Source of the DNA: an uncultured Chitinophagaceae bacterium
GTDB lineage: Bacteria; Bacteroidota; Bacteroidia; Chitinophagales; Chitinophagaceae
DNA: 37,218 bases
Direction: 5' to 3'
NCBI GenBank assembly: GCA_946885335.1
Contig: CAMPGG010000002.1
Coordinates: 1-37,218 of the forward strand
The position numbers and the translations under genes were made by a program. This document shows positions 25,835 through 35,468 of this stretch, one piece after another. Numbering within the stretch: position 1 is the first letter of the stretch; each line of letters opens with the position of its first letter. The notes under the pieces are model-generated. The model did no database searches. It had not been told where the DNA came from and was given only the letters and a program-made list of their open reading frames with translations.

Positions 25835-26368
25835 ATGATCAGGTTGGAGCATTTTGAACGAAACGATTTTAAACAATTAATAGACTGGATCCCTGACGAA
25901 GCCATGCTGATCACCTGGTCTGGCAGTTTGTTTAAATTTCCATTAACTACGGAAAGCCTTGAATGGTATATCAAAGACACAAATGATTTGCAACATTCGG
26001 ATGCATTTGTTTATAAAGCCGTGGATGATGAAACTGGCGATGTTGTTGGTCATATTTCTCTTGGTAATATCAGTCGCAAAAACCGTTCGGGTCGCATTAC
26101 GCGGGTTTTGGTTAGCCAGTGTGTGAGGGGAAAAGGAATTTGCCAGTCAATGATCAAAGCAGTTTTAAAAATCGGATTTGAAGATCTGAAATTACATCGA
26201 ATCAGCCTGGGTGTATATGGCACTAATCCTTCCGCCCTTACCTGTTATGAAAAATGCGGTTTTCAAAAAGAAGGCATTTCCAGGGATACCTTATTATACC
26301 AGGGTCGTTTTTACAGTATTGTAGAAATGAGTATGCTCGAAGATGAATACCGGGAGATTTATGGTTGA
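25835..26368 (+). CDS. GNAT-family N-acetyltransferase (RimJ/RimL-like)
   Basis: 177 residues from the ATG at 25835 (MIRLEHFERNDFKQL), a standard family N-terminus. The frame is open to 25775, but those 20 residues would begin within the palindrome and look unlike the family. The acetyl-CoA pyrophosphate loop is VRGKGICQSM after a beta strand (ITRVLVSQ), followed by LHRISLGVYGTNPSALTCYEKCGFQKEG, the usual motif B and C-terminal beta bulge. The acceptor substrate is unknown. It is divergent from the serine hydrolase. Confidence 0.9.
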   Translation: MIRLEHFERNDFKQLIDWIPDEAMLITWSGSLFKFPLTTESLEWYIKDTNDLQHSDAFVYKAVDDETGDVVGHISLGNISRKNRSGRITRVLVSQCVRGKGICQSMIKAVLKIGFEDLKLHRISLGVYGTNPSALTCYEKCGFQKEGISRDTLLYQGRFYSIVEMSMLEDEYREIYG

Positions 26369-26380
26369 ATAGTTGATTGG

Positions 26381-26511
26381 TGGATAAGTTGATAAGTGAG
26401 CAGGAATTGGGTTATTAGGAATTTGGAATTGGGCTGAAGTACGGAATGTTTCTCTAAACCCTAAACTCTAAACCCTAAACTTTAAACACAAAACACTAAA
26501 TACAAAACGCT
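26381..26511. repeat. Short-period repeats including a telomere-like heptamer array
   Basis: 26456-26511 holds eight consecutive heptamers in exact phase, each AAA followed by four variable bases; two units are AAACCCT, identical to the plant telomere unit, and others are AAACTCT, AAACTTT, AAACACA and AAACGCT. The array ends 6 bases before the stop codon of the DUF5686 gene (26518-26520). To its left, 26402-26430 has three AGGAATT-like words and 26381-26404 has 8-base units of AGTTGATA type. The whole spacer between GNAT and DUF5686 (149 bases) is built from such units and holds no gene. Confidence 0.75.
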
Positions 26512-26517
26512 GATCGT

Positions 26518-28977
26518 CTAATTGGTCGTTATACCGCGAATGCCTATTCGAATTTCACCGGTTGTTTTTTTACCATTCGCAAACCCATGGACATAATCAA
26601 CCCGGATAATTTTTAAAATATTTTCAATACCGGCAAAAATTTCCGTGTACCTGAATTCTTTACTTCCATACATGGCATTTACACCCGTTACAATATGCCA
26701 GTTCAGTTTTCTGAAAACCGGGATCTTATTGGTTAAAAAACCATTTAAATGATATTCCGCAAATAAGGTTGAAATATTTTTATCCGTATTGCTTTTTTGA
26801 TAGTGTGGTAACAATTGAAATCCTGTCATATAATCCGTTGCCAATAAAGAAAGATTTCCATTGAAATGGATGTAATCCGGAATTTGAACGCTGCTGGCAT
26901 TTAAAAAACCACCTGTTGTTAACCGGTAGTTCAGGCTACCGGCCAGTTTAAGATTGATTTGATCAGTGATCTGTAGTCGCCACTTATCATAATCAACATC
27001 ACTTCCGAAAATATTTTTTAATCCTTTTGTATACGTTAACTGGAATGCCGGATATTTAGAACCAATGCTGATCTTACGGCCCGGAAATTCTATATAGCGA
27101 TTTCCCGGTTGCCACCTGACCGTAAAACTTATGGATGCAGCCTGGTGGCGGACAAAATCTGGTCCATCAAAATTCTCAGGATAATTGGGAGTGAATGTTG
27201 TATCGCTGCTTTTACTAAAACTGTAAAAAGTTGTATTATCTAATGGCATCCTGTCCTGGAATTGAAAACTCAAACCAGTACTAAAACCTTCACCAAAAAC
27301 TTTTAGCATATCTGCCCTGGCAAACCAGGCTTCATAAATCTTTCTCCGGTTATGTTTAAAGAATAATGCGGAAAGCGTAGCACCTCGTTCACCCTGGTTA
27401 CTAAAATTATTGAACTGGTAAACATCTTTACCACCAGCAATGCTGAAATTGTTCGCATATTTTTTTCCATAGGTGTAAGTAATACCAGTGGATGCATTCA
27501 AATGTTTATTACTAAACCCATAACGAATTTGTGGGCTAAATGTAATGGCCCGCCTGCCGATCCCGGTATCCAGGTTTTTATAATAAGTAAGTTGAGGATT
27601 AAGCGTAAATCCTTCTACGGTATTATATTTTACCAGTTCCAGGATATTCGGAATGGTGATGATCCTTTTTTTACTTTCCCTGGTAAATGACTGGCCATCT
27701 ATCAGCATGGCCATTGGATTGAGCTTGTTTCTGCGACGGCTGATAGAGTCCATGTATCGCGGATCGGCCCTTACCAGTTCAAGGCTATCCTTTTTTTTGT
27801 AATCCGCTATTTCAACTTCCTGTAAAGGAATCGGCCTTGCTTCATCCCAATAACTCAAAGGCTTTTGATTAGAGCTGTCGGTGTATTTAAGAATTGTATT
27901 ATCAAAAAATTTCTTGCCAAATTCAGGATTGATATCAAAATCCGAATACATGTTTACAAAACTGCCAAAAGCGTCAAAGCCTAACATTTTAACCGAGGGA
28001 TACATAACCTGGCTTTTCACCATCCAGACAGATGAACTAACGGGAACGTATAACTGTTCAACCCGCAGGGTATCCAATAACTCCATCTGCGAAGTTTTAG
28101 TAAGATCCAATTGTACAGAGTGAATCCGGAAGTCTTCATCCACAATATTTATAATGCCGGAAAATAGAGGTTCATACAAGCGCCTGGGAAATATCCTGAT
28201 CCGGAAGATCTGCTTGCCATCTTCCATAAAAAAACCTTCATATTTATACTTATAAAAATTTAAAGCATTGTCAGATATAGGTGATATAAACCCACGCGGA
28301 TTTAAACCGCTTCCGATACTTACATTGTTTTCATAAAATGAAAAAACCTGCGGTGCACTCAGGCCAAAACCACCGGTTTGCCCGCTCACTTTAGTTGATA
28401 TCACTTCAATCTTTATATCATTGGGTTGCCTGAAAGAATATTGGGCAATAGTTTCTGATAAATAGAGCATTTTTCTTTTGCTGGTATCGCCATCAGCAAA
28501 ATCTACTACCTGCCCCATGAATTTTTTTGGATAATCACGAAGCTGCAGCTGACCTTTTGTATAAACTTCGCACCTGAAAGCCTTTAATTGATCCCGGTAA
28601 AAAACTCTTTTATCAATAGCCTGCCGGATGATTTCATAGGCCGGATCTTCTCCCTGTGTAACAATGACTTCACCCAGCGTTAACATCTGCTTTTGCAACT
28701 GAAAATCCAATTGTATATCATCTCTTAATACGGTAATTTTTTTTTCAAGCCTTTCAAAACCTACATGTTGACAAATCAATGTGTATGTTCCCGGGCTCAG
28801 TACTAAAAAATATTCACCCATGCTATTTGCCGTAGTGCCCAGCGTAGTTCCTTTTATGGATATAGAAGCAAATGGAAGAGGCTCTCCATCCTGGTTTGTA
28901 ATATTTCCGCTGATCTTACCGGCAAAGGCGGGAAGAAAAGTAAAAAGCGAAAACAACATGGATAAGACAGCCCTCAT
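26518..28977 (-). CDS. DUF5686 outer-membrane protein with carboxypeptidase-regulatory-like domain
   Basis: 819 residues. The signal peptide (MRAVLSMLFSLFTFLPAFAG) is followed by a carboxypeptidase-regulatory-like domain (about 20-110: GNITNQDGEPLPFASISIKG, NSMGEYFLVLSPG) and then a DUF5686 region (DPAYEIIRQAIDKR, AFRCEVYTKGQ) leading into a predicted beta-barrel rich in alternating aromatic strands to the C-terminus. The family is common and uncharacterised in Bacteroidota; the barrel and regulatory domain recall TonB-dependent receptors, but I see no plug domain. A 78-base gap separates it from the small membrane protein upstream on the same strand. The stop lies beside a heptamer array. 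Confidence 0.85.
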   Translation of the reverse strand: MRAVLSMLFSLFTFLPAFAGKISGNITNQDGEPLPFASISIKGTTLGTTANSMGEYFLVLSPGTYTLICQHVGFERLEKKITVLRDDIQLDFQLQKQMLTLGEVIVTQGEDPAYEIIRQAIDKRVFYRDQLKAFRCEVYTKGQLQLRDYPKKFMGQVVDFADGDTSKRKMLYLSETIAQYSFRQPNDIKIEVISTKVSGQTGGFGLSAPQVFSFYENNVSIGSGLNPRGFISPISDNALNFYKYKYEGFFMEDGKQIFRIRIFPRRLYEPLFSGIINIVDEDFRIHSVQLDLTKTSQMELLDTLRVEQLYVPVSSSVWMVKSQVMYPSVKMLGFDAFGSFVNMYSDFDINPEFGKKFFDNTILKYTDSSNQKPLSYWDEARPIPLQEVEIADYKKKDSLELVRADPRYMDSISRRRNKLNPMAMLIDGQSFTRESKKRIITIPNILELVKYNTVEGFTLNPQLTYYKNLDTGIGRRAITFSPQIRYGFSNKHLNASTGITYTYGKKYANNFSIAGGKDVYQFNNFSNQGERGATLSALFFKHNRRKIYEAWFARADMLKVFGEGFSTGLSFQFQDRMPLDNTTFYSFSKSSDTTFTPNYPENFDGPDFVRHQAASISFTVRWQPGNRYIEFPGRKISIGSKYPAFQLTYTKGLKNIFGSDVDYDKWRLQITDQINLKLAGSLNYRLTTGGFLNASSVQIPDYIHFNGNLSLLATDYMTGFQLLPHYQKSNTDKNISTLFAEYHLNGFLTNKIPVFRKLNWHIVTGVNAMYGSKEFRYTEIFAGIENILKIIRVDYVHGFANGKKTTGEIRIGIRGITTN

Positions 28978-29055
28978 AAGAATATTATGAAACGAATGTA
29001 ATATGCTTTAGTCAGGAAGAAAGCAAAGTGTGGGCTTTTTAGATAATTTAACACC

Positions 29056-29409
29056 TTAAGCCCACCTAACGTAACTCCGTAGGTAGTTGCCACTTAAGGA
29101 CGCCATACCTGCAACCAAAGCACCAATAAATGCCGTGATAAGAATCAATAAAATTGATGATCCTCCCAGGGGAAGTAAAAGGGCCACTTTTTCAGCCAAT
29201 AACCCCTGGTTTTGCATATTGATGATCATAGCTATGCCGCCCCATAATAAAAATAACGCTGTAAATCCCGATAGAAATGCCATGCCTGCTTTTTGATGAA
29301 TCAAAACACCAACCAGGAAAGCAACAATGGCCAGGCTCCACCAGGGCAAAAATAATTGAACCAGGAAAGCCAGTAAAGCGATCAGGATAACCGATACAAA
29401 AAACTTCAT
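29056..29409 (-). CDS. Small four-helix membrane protein, unknown
   Basis: 117 residues, almost wholly hydrophobic, with about four membrane helices (about 5-25, 27-42, 47-65 and 80-108). Gly-rich stretches such as LPLGGSSILLILITAFIGALVAGMA (only part quoted from residue about 79: LPLGGSSILLILI) are seen. I do not recognise the family. It begins 31 bases after the penicillin-acylase family gene and is likely co-transcribed with it. Confidence 0.7.
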   Translation of the reverse strand: MKFFVSVILIALLAFLVQLFLPWWSLAIVAFLVGVLIHQKAGMAFLSGFTALFLLWGGIAMIINMQNQGLLAEKVALLLPLGGSSILLILITAFIGALVAGMASLSGNYLRSYVRWA

Positions 29410-29440
29410 ATGCTATATTTTATAACGAGGTATAAATTTA

Positions 29441-31885
29441 TCAACCGGGCTGATTAAATGTCATTTTCCATTTTATGCGTTCATCCCCGGCATCCAGTTT
29501 CTTCATAAAGAAAAGCGTATAATACTTACCGTTAGCCCATGTATCAACAAATGAATTATAAAACCTGCTGCCCGGATTTCCATGCTGGCCTCCCGGATAA
29601 ACGCCATATGCTTCTGTATTATTATCCAGGTGAACAATCATTCGCCAACTTGGACCATGACTGGTCGTTGTGGCATTGATTACATTGCTCCAGCCACCAA
29701 CAGGTATTTGTTGGGAGAATGGCATCAAAGCTGTTCTTAATAAATGATAGATTGTCGGATTTTTATGCTTTGTCCATTGAAGCCTTTCTTCCTCCTCGCT
29801 GTTTTTTAAACTTTTCGCAGCTTTATTCAAAGCAAGGGTAACCATGTGAGGAAGGTTTTCTGTTTCAGCCGTATTTACATCATCCACATATTTGAAAGCG
29901 GAATCAGATACCAGGTATTCGAACAGCGTTTGTTCATCCGGGACAATGGCTTTTGCTGACACCCTGTTCAATTCATCCATCCAAACCAGCGATTCCAGGC
30001 TATCGAACCATGTTTGGTAAACCGTCGGCCCGGTAGCTGCCGGCAATGTATTAAAGTCCCATTGCTTTACTATGTCCAGGTATTTTTGCGCATCGGGTTC
30101 AAGGTCCTGCGCTCTTACATTTTTTAATAACATGGGAACAACATCAGCGGCAAATTCACTGTAATAATCATTTTGCAATTGCATCATATCCGCTGCTGTT
30201 ACCTGTTGCATACCGGACAACTTATTATGAATGGCTATCCCCCGCGGTACAATGTAATTACCGGGAATAAAATAAGGATAAGCTGAATCAGCCGGACGCT
30301 GGTTTGCACTTTGTAAAAATCCTTGCGCAGGATTGATTGCATGCGGATTTTCTGCCTGCGGAATGAAACCTTGCCACATATAATTACTATCCACACCCGG
30401 CATTACATAAGTTCCCTGTCCATACCAACGTGCAGGAAATTTTCCCTGTTGCCAAATAGCTATATCCCCGCCTTTAGATGCAAAAACGAAATTCTGACCG
30501 GGACAACTGAAAGGCCTGATTGCGTTTTCGTAATCTGAATAATTGGTGGCCCGGTTCAGGTCATAAAAAACACGGGCTTCATTTGAAGCGTCATGAGCCG
30601 TCCATCGCAAGGCTATGCCCCTGTTATTTGCCAGGTCATCGGTATGACTGTGATCGAACATCACCGGGCCAAAAACAGTATAGGGAACCGTATCAAAAAC
30701 GGAGGCACTGTTTTTCACTTTAATTTCTTCTATTAATAATTTGGTTGATGCCCATTCGCCATTAAACCGGTATTGTTGTTGATTTTCATCTTTGAATTCA
30801 ACTTCATAATAATCTCTTACATCTCTTTGGGAATTGGTAACACCCCAGGCAATACTGTCGTTAAATCCGATGATAATATTTGGTGAACCGGGAAATGAAA
30901 CACCATAAACGTTTAAGCCGGGTGTGGTTATTTGCATTTCATACCAGATGGATGGAAAAGAAAGTTCCAGGTGCGGATCGTTTGCTAAAATAGGCGCTCC
31001 ACTTCTTGTTTTGGACCCCGCAACCACCCAGTTATTACTACCATTATTTGGATCTGGTTTAGACACTTGTGTCAATTGCAATGAATCCATTTCTTCAAAG
31101 TAAAGAGAATCTGCGGATGCAGGTTTAACAGGAGTAATTCCGGCGGCAGCAAACAAGGTTCCTTTTGGAACTATGGGTTGTAAAGAATCAGGAACCTGCG
31201 GATCCAGCATCATCAATTCCTTAAAACTAAATCCATTTTTTGTAGCCGTATTTTCAAGATCATTATCATTGCCTGATAATGTTTTACTCATTTGTTTTAA
31301 GAACAATGCAATTTTTAAGTTGCTCCATTCTTCCGGCTCATAATCCAGTAATTTATATTCAAAAGGAAGATTGTTTTTGGTGAGTGTTTTAATGTATGCA
31401 TTCACACCAGCTGAATATGCATCGCAACTGGATTTTGTTTTTGGATCTTTTTCTAATTCTGTGAGAGCTTTTTCTGCGCCCCAGACCATCCCGCTTCTTC
31501 TTTGTTCTTTATCAAATGCAATAAAACGGGGATCGTTACCCAGTTTTTCACTTATCCTGCCCGCAGCTGCAAAAGTTTGAAATTCCATTTGCCATAACCT
31601 GAATTTAGCGTGTAGATAACCCTGTATAAAATAGGCGTCTTCATCATGCTCGGCAAAAACATGTGGAACCAATCTTTCATCCAGGTACACTTCAGCCGCA
31701 CCCTTTAAACCTTTAAATTGGAGATCTTCGGTAAAGTCGTGATCAGATGATTCTGCATTCTGCCAGAAACCTTGTTGCGGGCTTAAAAATTTACCCATGG
31801 GTGGGATGGCGCCCCATTTATTATCTAACAAAAAAATAAGCGCCAATGTTAGCAATGCAGTTAACAGGAAAGGAATTATACGCAT
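29441..31885 (-). CDS. Penicillin-acylase family Ntn hydrolase
   Basis: 814 residues of the peptidase S45 family, which includes penicillin G acylase, glutaryl acylases and acyl-homoserine-lactone acylases. A signal anchor or signal peptide occupies the first 25 residues. The alpha part (about 30-280) contains RDxxGVPH-like LDERLVPHVFAEHDEDAYFI and FQTFAAAGRISE. Self-cleavage is expected before S283 in NNGSNNWVVAGSKT, giving a beta chain with N-terminal serine, followed by ANDPHLELSFPSIWYEM and GFNDSIAWGVTN. The C-terminal block GGQHGNPGSRFY is also typical. The substrate cannot be told: lactone, antibiotic or another amide. It precedes a small membrane protein by 31 bases. Confidence 0.92.
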   Translation of the reverse strand: MRIIPFLLTALLTLALIFLLDNKWGAIPPMGKFLSPQQGFWQNAESSDHDFTEDLQFKGLKGAAEVYLDERLVPHVFAEHDEDAYFIQGYLHAKFRLWQMEFQTFAAAGRISEKLGNDPRFIAFDKEQRRSGMVWGAEKALTELEKDPKTKSSCDAYSAGVNAYIKTLTKNNLPFEYKLLDYEPEEWSNLKIALFLKQMSKTLSGNDNDLENTATKNGFSFKELMMLDPQVPDSLQPIVPKGTLFAAAGITPVKPASADSLYFEEMDSLQLTQVSKPDPNNGSNNWVVAGSKTRSGAPILANDPHLELSFPSIWYEMQITTPGLNVYGVSFPGSPNIIIGFNDSIAWGVTNSQRDVRDYYEVEFKDENQQQYRFNGEWASTKLLIEEIKVKNSASVFDTVPYTVFGPVMFDHSHTDDLANNRGIALRWTAHDASNEARVFYDLNRATNYSDYENAIRPFSCPGQNFVFASKGGDIAIWQQGKFPARWYGQGTYVMPGVDSNYMWQGFIPQAENPHAINPAQGFLQSANQRPADSAYPYFIPGNYIVPRGIAIHNKLSGMQQVTAADMMQLQNDYYSEFAADVVPMLLKNVRAQDLEPDAQKYLDIVKQWDFNTLPAATGPTVYQTWFDSLESLVWMDELNRVSAKAIVPDEQTLFEYLVSDSAFKYVDDVNTAETENLPHMVTLALNKAAKSLKNSEEEERLQWTKHKNPTIYHLLRTALMPFSQQIPVGGWSNVINATTTSHGPSWRMIVHLDNNTEAYGVYPGGQHGNPGSRFYNSFVDTWANGKYYTLFFMKKLDAGDERIKWKMTFNQPG

Positions 31886-31911
31886 AGTATTATAAGCGGG
31901 TTAATATAAAC

Positions 31912-31919
31912 GAAAGGTA
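31912..31919 (-). promoter_or_regulatory. Possible -7 box for the acylase gene
   Basis: The minus strand reads TACCTTTC, one base off TAnnTTTG, 26 bases before the acylase ATG. No TTTG -33 element is clear. Confidence 0.28.
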
Positions 31920-31995
31920 TATAAAAAGTAAATAGAAGATAAACCCTGTGAATTAAAATACAGGTAAATCTATACCTAAAAGACGCTCGATGGGA

Positions 31996-32652
31996 TCAGC
32001 CATTTTTTCCACCGACCATTGGAACGAAGGAGAAATTATCAAAAACTTCTTCTTTTAAGGATCCGCCTGGTTGTTTGGTAATTCGCATCATCCTTTGAAC
32101 TTCGCCGGTACCCACGGGTATCACCATAAAACCCCCGGGTTTTAATTGTTCTATTAATTTTGGTGGAATAATTGGAGCTGCAGCAGTGATCAGGATTTTA
32201 TCAAATGGTGCATAGGTAGGCAGACCTTCATATCCATCACCATAAAAAAATTTGATGTTCCGGTATTTTTCTAAATATTTGAAACGCCTGTTTTGATCAA
32301 ACAATTTTTTTTGCCTTTCAATGGTATAAACCTGCACGCCTAATTCCGCTAACACACTTGCCTGGTAAGCACTGCCTGTTCCAATTTCCAGAACTTTTTC
32401 GAATGGTTTTAATTCAAGCAATTGAGATTGATATGCAACCGTATAAGGCTGGCTGATAGTTTGCCCTTCTGCAATAGGAAATGCTTTGTCTTCATATGCT
32501 TTGTCTTCAAAAGCCGAATCCAGGAAGTAATGCCGCGGGATGGTATTGATAGCATGTAAAACTTTTTCATCGGTGATACCTTTACTACGAATCTGATCCA
32601 CCAGTTTTTTCCGGAGTCCTTTATGCCGATAGCTGTCTTCAAACTTTTTCAT
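31996..32652 (-). CDS. pcm: Protein-L-isoaspartate O-methyltransferase
   Basis: Repairs isoaspartyl residues in aged proteins using S-adenosylmethionine. The family signatures are clear: IPRHYFLDSAFEDKAYED near the N-terminus, GQTISQPYTVAYQSQLLEL, the SAM-binding VLEIGTGSAYQASVLAEL, the second motif VYTIERQKKL, and DKILITAAAPIIPPKLIEQL with LKPGGFMVIPVG. The 218 residues match the family. It lies 110 bases upstream of the acylase and 77 bases after the lipoprotein gene. Confidence 0.95.
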   Translation of the reverse strand: MKKFEDSYRHKGLRKKLVDQIRSKGITDEKVLHAINTIPRHYFLDSAFEDKAYEDKAFPIAEGQTISQPYTVAYQSQLLELKPFEKVLEIGTGSAYQASVLAELGVQVYTIERQKKLFDQNRRFKYLEKYRNIKFFYGDGYEGLPTYAPFDKILITAAAPIIPPKLIEQLKPGGFMVIPVGTGEVQRMMRITKQPGGSLKEEVFDNFSFVPMVGGKNG

Positions 32653-32729
32653 GACGGCTGCAATATAATAAGCTTTGGATTTTTACAGATCATAAACTCA
32701 TAACAAGTATAATATTTACAAGGAAACTA

Positions 32730-33602
32730 TTAGCGTTTGTAGTAACGCAGATCAACATATGGCACGAGGCCTCTTTCACTCAAAGTAAAAAATCCTTTGT
32801 TATCTTTTTTAAAACATAAAGCCTCACCCTGTGGCTCCATATCGTATGGGATACTGTTAGGTTTACGATTGAGTGCTTCGGTTAACAACTCATTGCCATT
32901 TTTTTTATAATGATATAGATGAGTGTAAGTTTTTACAATGATCTCTGAATCACCTGGTGAAAATGCAGCACTCGTAACACCATTATAATCCAGTGAGCCA
33001 ACCAGGTTTGCAACATTGATACCTATTGTACTTTGAGGGTAAGCAATTTTATAAATTCCCGATTTTGCATCCTGCTTGGTAATAATATAAATATCATTGG
33101 TTAATTCATCTACCAGGATGGCTTCCGCATCATGTGAACCATCCTGGTAGCGAAAAGTTATTTTATCTGGATTAGTTATTTCGGTATCTCCCGTTGCCGG
33201 TTCCTCAAACCGGTACACATTATAGGTCAGTTGTTCCTGGTTATTATCACCGATATCGGCTAAGTACAATAGATTTTTGCCAGAAGAAATATCTTTAGCC
33301 AGGGTCATATCTTCCCAATCCCGGTTTATTGCATTTATTACCGGAACACTTTTTATAAAATCACCTGCATAAGAAATCAATGTAAGTTCAGCAGGATTAC
33401 CACTGTCTTCATGAACCCATAACGCATTCTCTGTACTTCGGCTATCGGCCATTCCTGATACTTCATCAATCATACCCGGTGTAACCCGGAACAATTGAGG
33501 CGCTGTGTTGAATTCTGTTTCAACAACCGGATCACCATTTCCTTTCTGGCAACTGGATAAAATGACCAGGATGTATGAAAATAAAATTCTAACAGTTAGC
33601 AT
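32730..33602 (-). CDS. Lipoprotein, probable beta-propeller, unknown function
   Basis: 290 residues with a lipoprotein signal (MLTVRILFSYILVILSSC), lipidated cysteine at residue 18. The body alternates short strands with turns: DEVSGMADSRS, WVHEDSGNPAEL, DWEDMTLAKD, LYLADIGDNN, EAILVDELTNDIYIITKQD, GVTSAAFSPGDSEIIVKTY and MEPQGEALCF. The VSG...W.HEDSG and YLADIGDN pattern resembles strictosidine-synthase or phytase-like propellers seen in many secreted proteins, but the assignment to a family is tentative. It follows the phospho-sugar mutase gene by 20 bases and is probably co-transcribed with it. Confidence 0.75.
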   Translation of the reverse strand: MLTVRILFSYILVILSSCQKGNGDPVVETEFNTAPQLFRVTPGMIDEVSGMADSRSTENALWVHEDSGNPAELTLISYAGDFIKSVPVINAINRDWEDMTLAKDISSGKNLLYLADIGDNNQEQLTYNVYRFEEPATGDTEITNPDKITFRYQDGSHDAEAILVDELTNDIYIITKQDAKSGIYKIAYPQSTIGINVANLVGSLDYNGVTSAAFSPGDSEIIVKTYTHLYHYKKNGNELLTEALNRKPNSIPYDMEPQGEALCFKKDNKGFFTLSERGLVPYVDLRYYKR

Positions 33603-33622
33603 TAGCCGAAATTAAGGTTTGG

Positions 33623-35347
33623 TTATAAATTGAGTTCTTTTGTTATTTGCTCAATTTTACGGGACAGTGAAGATTTAACCTGCTCATACGCTGAAACATC
33701 GGCCAATGGCTCATTGACACTAAAATAAAATTTAATTTTAGGTTCTGTACCAGAAGGTCTTGCACTTATTTTACTGCCATCTTCCAGGATGAACTGCAGA
33801 ACATTGGACCGGGGTAACAAGATAGCCGCAGACTCACCGGTTTGCAGGTTCCGGCTTTGTTGTGTGTTATAATCAAGTAATTGGACAACATCAAGCCCTG
33901 CCAGTTTTTTAGGTGGATTATTACGATAATTCTCCATCATTTCAGCTATTTGCTTTGATCCATCCATTCCTTTTTTGGTAATAGAAATTAAGGATTCCTG
34001 GTAGCAACCATATTCTACATACAGATCCAATAACTTTTGATACAAGCTTCTACCCTTTTCTTTTTCATATGCCGCCATTTCACAAAGCAATGCAACGGCA
34101 CTGATGGCATCTTTATCGCGTATTTCGGAACCAATCATCAAACCATAACTTTCCTCACCACCAATAACATAATTTTCTTCCTGCTCTTTCTCTTTGATCA
34201 GTTCAGCGATCCATTTAAAACCGGTGAGTACATTATAACATTTGATACCGTTTTTTGCAGCGATCGTATCGATCATATCTGTTGTAACAATTGTTTTGAT
34301 CACCATATCATTTACCCGGTCAATGCCTTTTGCCTTCCTCGCCTCTATCATATAATTAAAAGCAAGTACTGCTGTCTGGTTCCCGTTCAACAATACCCAG
34401 TTTCCATCCAGGTCTTTAACGCCAATACCTACCCGATCTGAATCCGGGTCAGTTCCCAGTAAAATATCCGCATCCAGTTCCTTTGCTTTGTTTAAACCAA
34501 TGCTCATGGCTTCACTTTCTTCCGGATTGGGATAAACTACCGTTGGAAAGTTTCCATCTGGTGTGCTTTGTTCTTCTACGATGTGAACATTGGTAAATCC
34601 GAATTTCTTTAAAGCTTTTGGAACCAGGGTAATTCCTGTGCCATGTATTGGAGTGAATACAATTTTCAGGTCATGCTGTTTTTCAATTACATCGGGATAA
34701 ACGCTTAATCGCTTGACCATATCCAGGTATGGTTCATCAATATCTTCTCCAATTATTTCAATGTTAGTACCGTATCCTGCCCATTGCACTTCATCAACCG
34801 ATTGTATTTTTTCAACTTCAGTAATTACATTTTTATCATGTGGCGGAACCAACTGGCCGCCATCATCCCAATACGCTTTATAACCATTGTACTCTTTAGG
34901 ATTATGTGAAGCTGTACACACTACACCGCCCTGGCAACCAAGGTGACGAATAGCGAATGATAATTCAGGCGTTGGACGAAGCGCTTCGAAGAGATATACT
35001 TTAATATGGTTGGCGGCAAAAACATCAGCAGTGGTCTCCGCAAAAAAACGGCTGTTATTCCGGCAATCATGCGCAACAGCAACTTTCACTTCCTGGCCAG
35101 GAAACATTTTTTTGAGGTAATTGGCATAACCCTGTGTAGCCATGCCAATAGTATATTTATTGATCCTGTTGGTCCCCACACCCATCAATCCACGCAATCC
35201 ACCGGTTCCAAATTCCAAATCTTTGTAAAAAGAATCTTCCAGTTCAGCCGGGTTCTCATTTTGCAATCGCTTTATTTCTTCTATTGTTTGTGTATCAAAA
35301 CTTCCATTGAGCCATTTGTCAATCTTCTGCTGTGTTTTAGGATCCAT
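33623..35347 (-). CDS. Phospho-sugar mutase (phosphoglucomutase/phosphomannomutase)
   Basis: 574 residues of the alpha-D-phosphohexomutase superfamily, interconverting the 1- and 6-phosphates of a hexose through a phosphoserine enzyme. S147 is the catalytic phosphoserine in CTASHNPKEYNGYK. The metal loop is GTDPDSDRVGIG, the sugar-binding loop IGGEESYG and the phosphate-binding loop RPSGTEPKIKFYF near the C-terminus. FGTGGLRGLMGVGTNRINKY at the N-terminus is typical of the long PGM2-like class. Glucose versus mannose or pentose specificity cannot be read. A lipoprotein gene follows 20 bases downstream. Confidence 0.95.
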   Translation of the reverse strand: MDPKTQQKIDKWLNGSFDTQTIEEIKRLQNENPAELEDSFYKDLEFGTGGLRGLMGVGTNRINKYTIGMATQGYANYLKKMFPGQEVKVAVAHDCRNNSRFFAETTADVFAANHIKVYLFEALRPTPELSFAIRHLGCQGGVVCTASHNPKEYNGYKAYWDDGGQLVPPHDKNVITEVEKIQSVDEVQWAGYGTNIEIIGEDIDEPYLDMVKRLSVYPDVIEKQHDLKIVFTPIHGTGITLVPKALKKFGFTNVHIVEEQSTPDGNFPTVVYPNPEESEAMSIGLNKAKELDADILLGTDPDSDRVGIGVKDLDGNWVLLNGNQTAVLAFNYMIEARKAKGIDRVNDMVIKTIVTTDMIDTIAAKNGIKCYNVLTGFKWIAELIKEKEQEENYVIGGEESYGLMIGSEIRDKDAISAVALLCEMAAYEKEKGRSLYQKLLDLYVEYGCYQESLISITKKGMDGSKQIAEMMENYRNNPPKKLAGLDVVQLLDYNTQQSRNLQTGESAAILLPRSNVLQFILEDGSKISARPSGTEPKIKFYFSVNEPLADVSAYEQVKSSLSRKIEQITKELNL

Positions 35348-35398
35348 ATCTGTTGATTTTAGCTTTAAAATTGGTGAATGAAGTTATAGAATTTTAGG

Positions 35399-35433
35399 TT
35401 TGAAAGAGAAACTACCGGAGAACCTTAAATTTG
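35399..35433 (+). promoter_or_regulatory. Possible promoter of the DUF2279 gene
   Basis: TTTG at 35399-35402 and TAAATTTG at 35426-35433 fit the Bacteroidota boxes, with a spacer of 23 bases, slightly longer than the usual 19-21. The ATG at 35469 lies 35 bases beyond the -7 box. Confidence 0.4.
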
Positions 35434-35468
35434 CGGGGCAAAAGCCTGTCCACGGATAATATTTATGC

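Noticed and set aside
26456..26511. Possible CRISPR or telomere
   Set aside because: Units are only 7 bases, degenerate and without spacers; the array lies inside a chromosome segment with genes on both sides.
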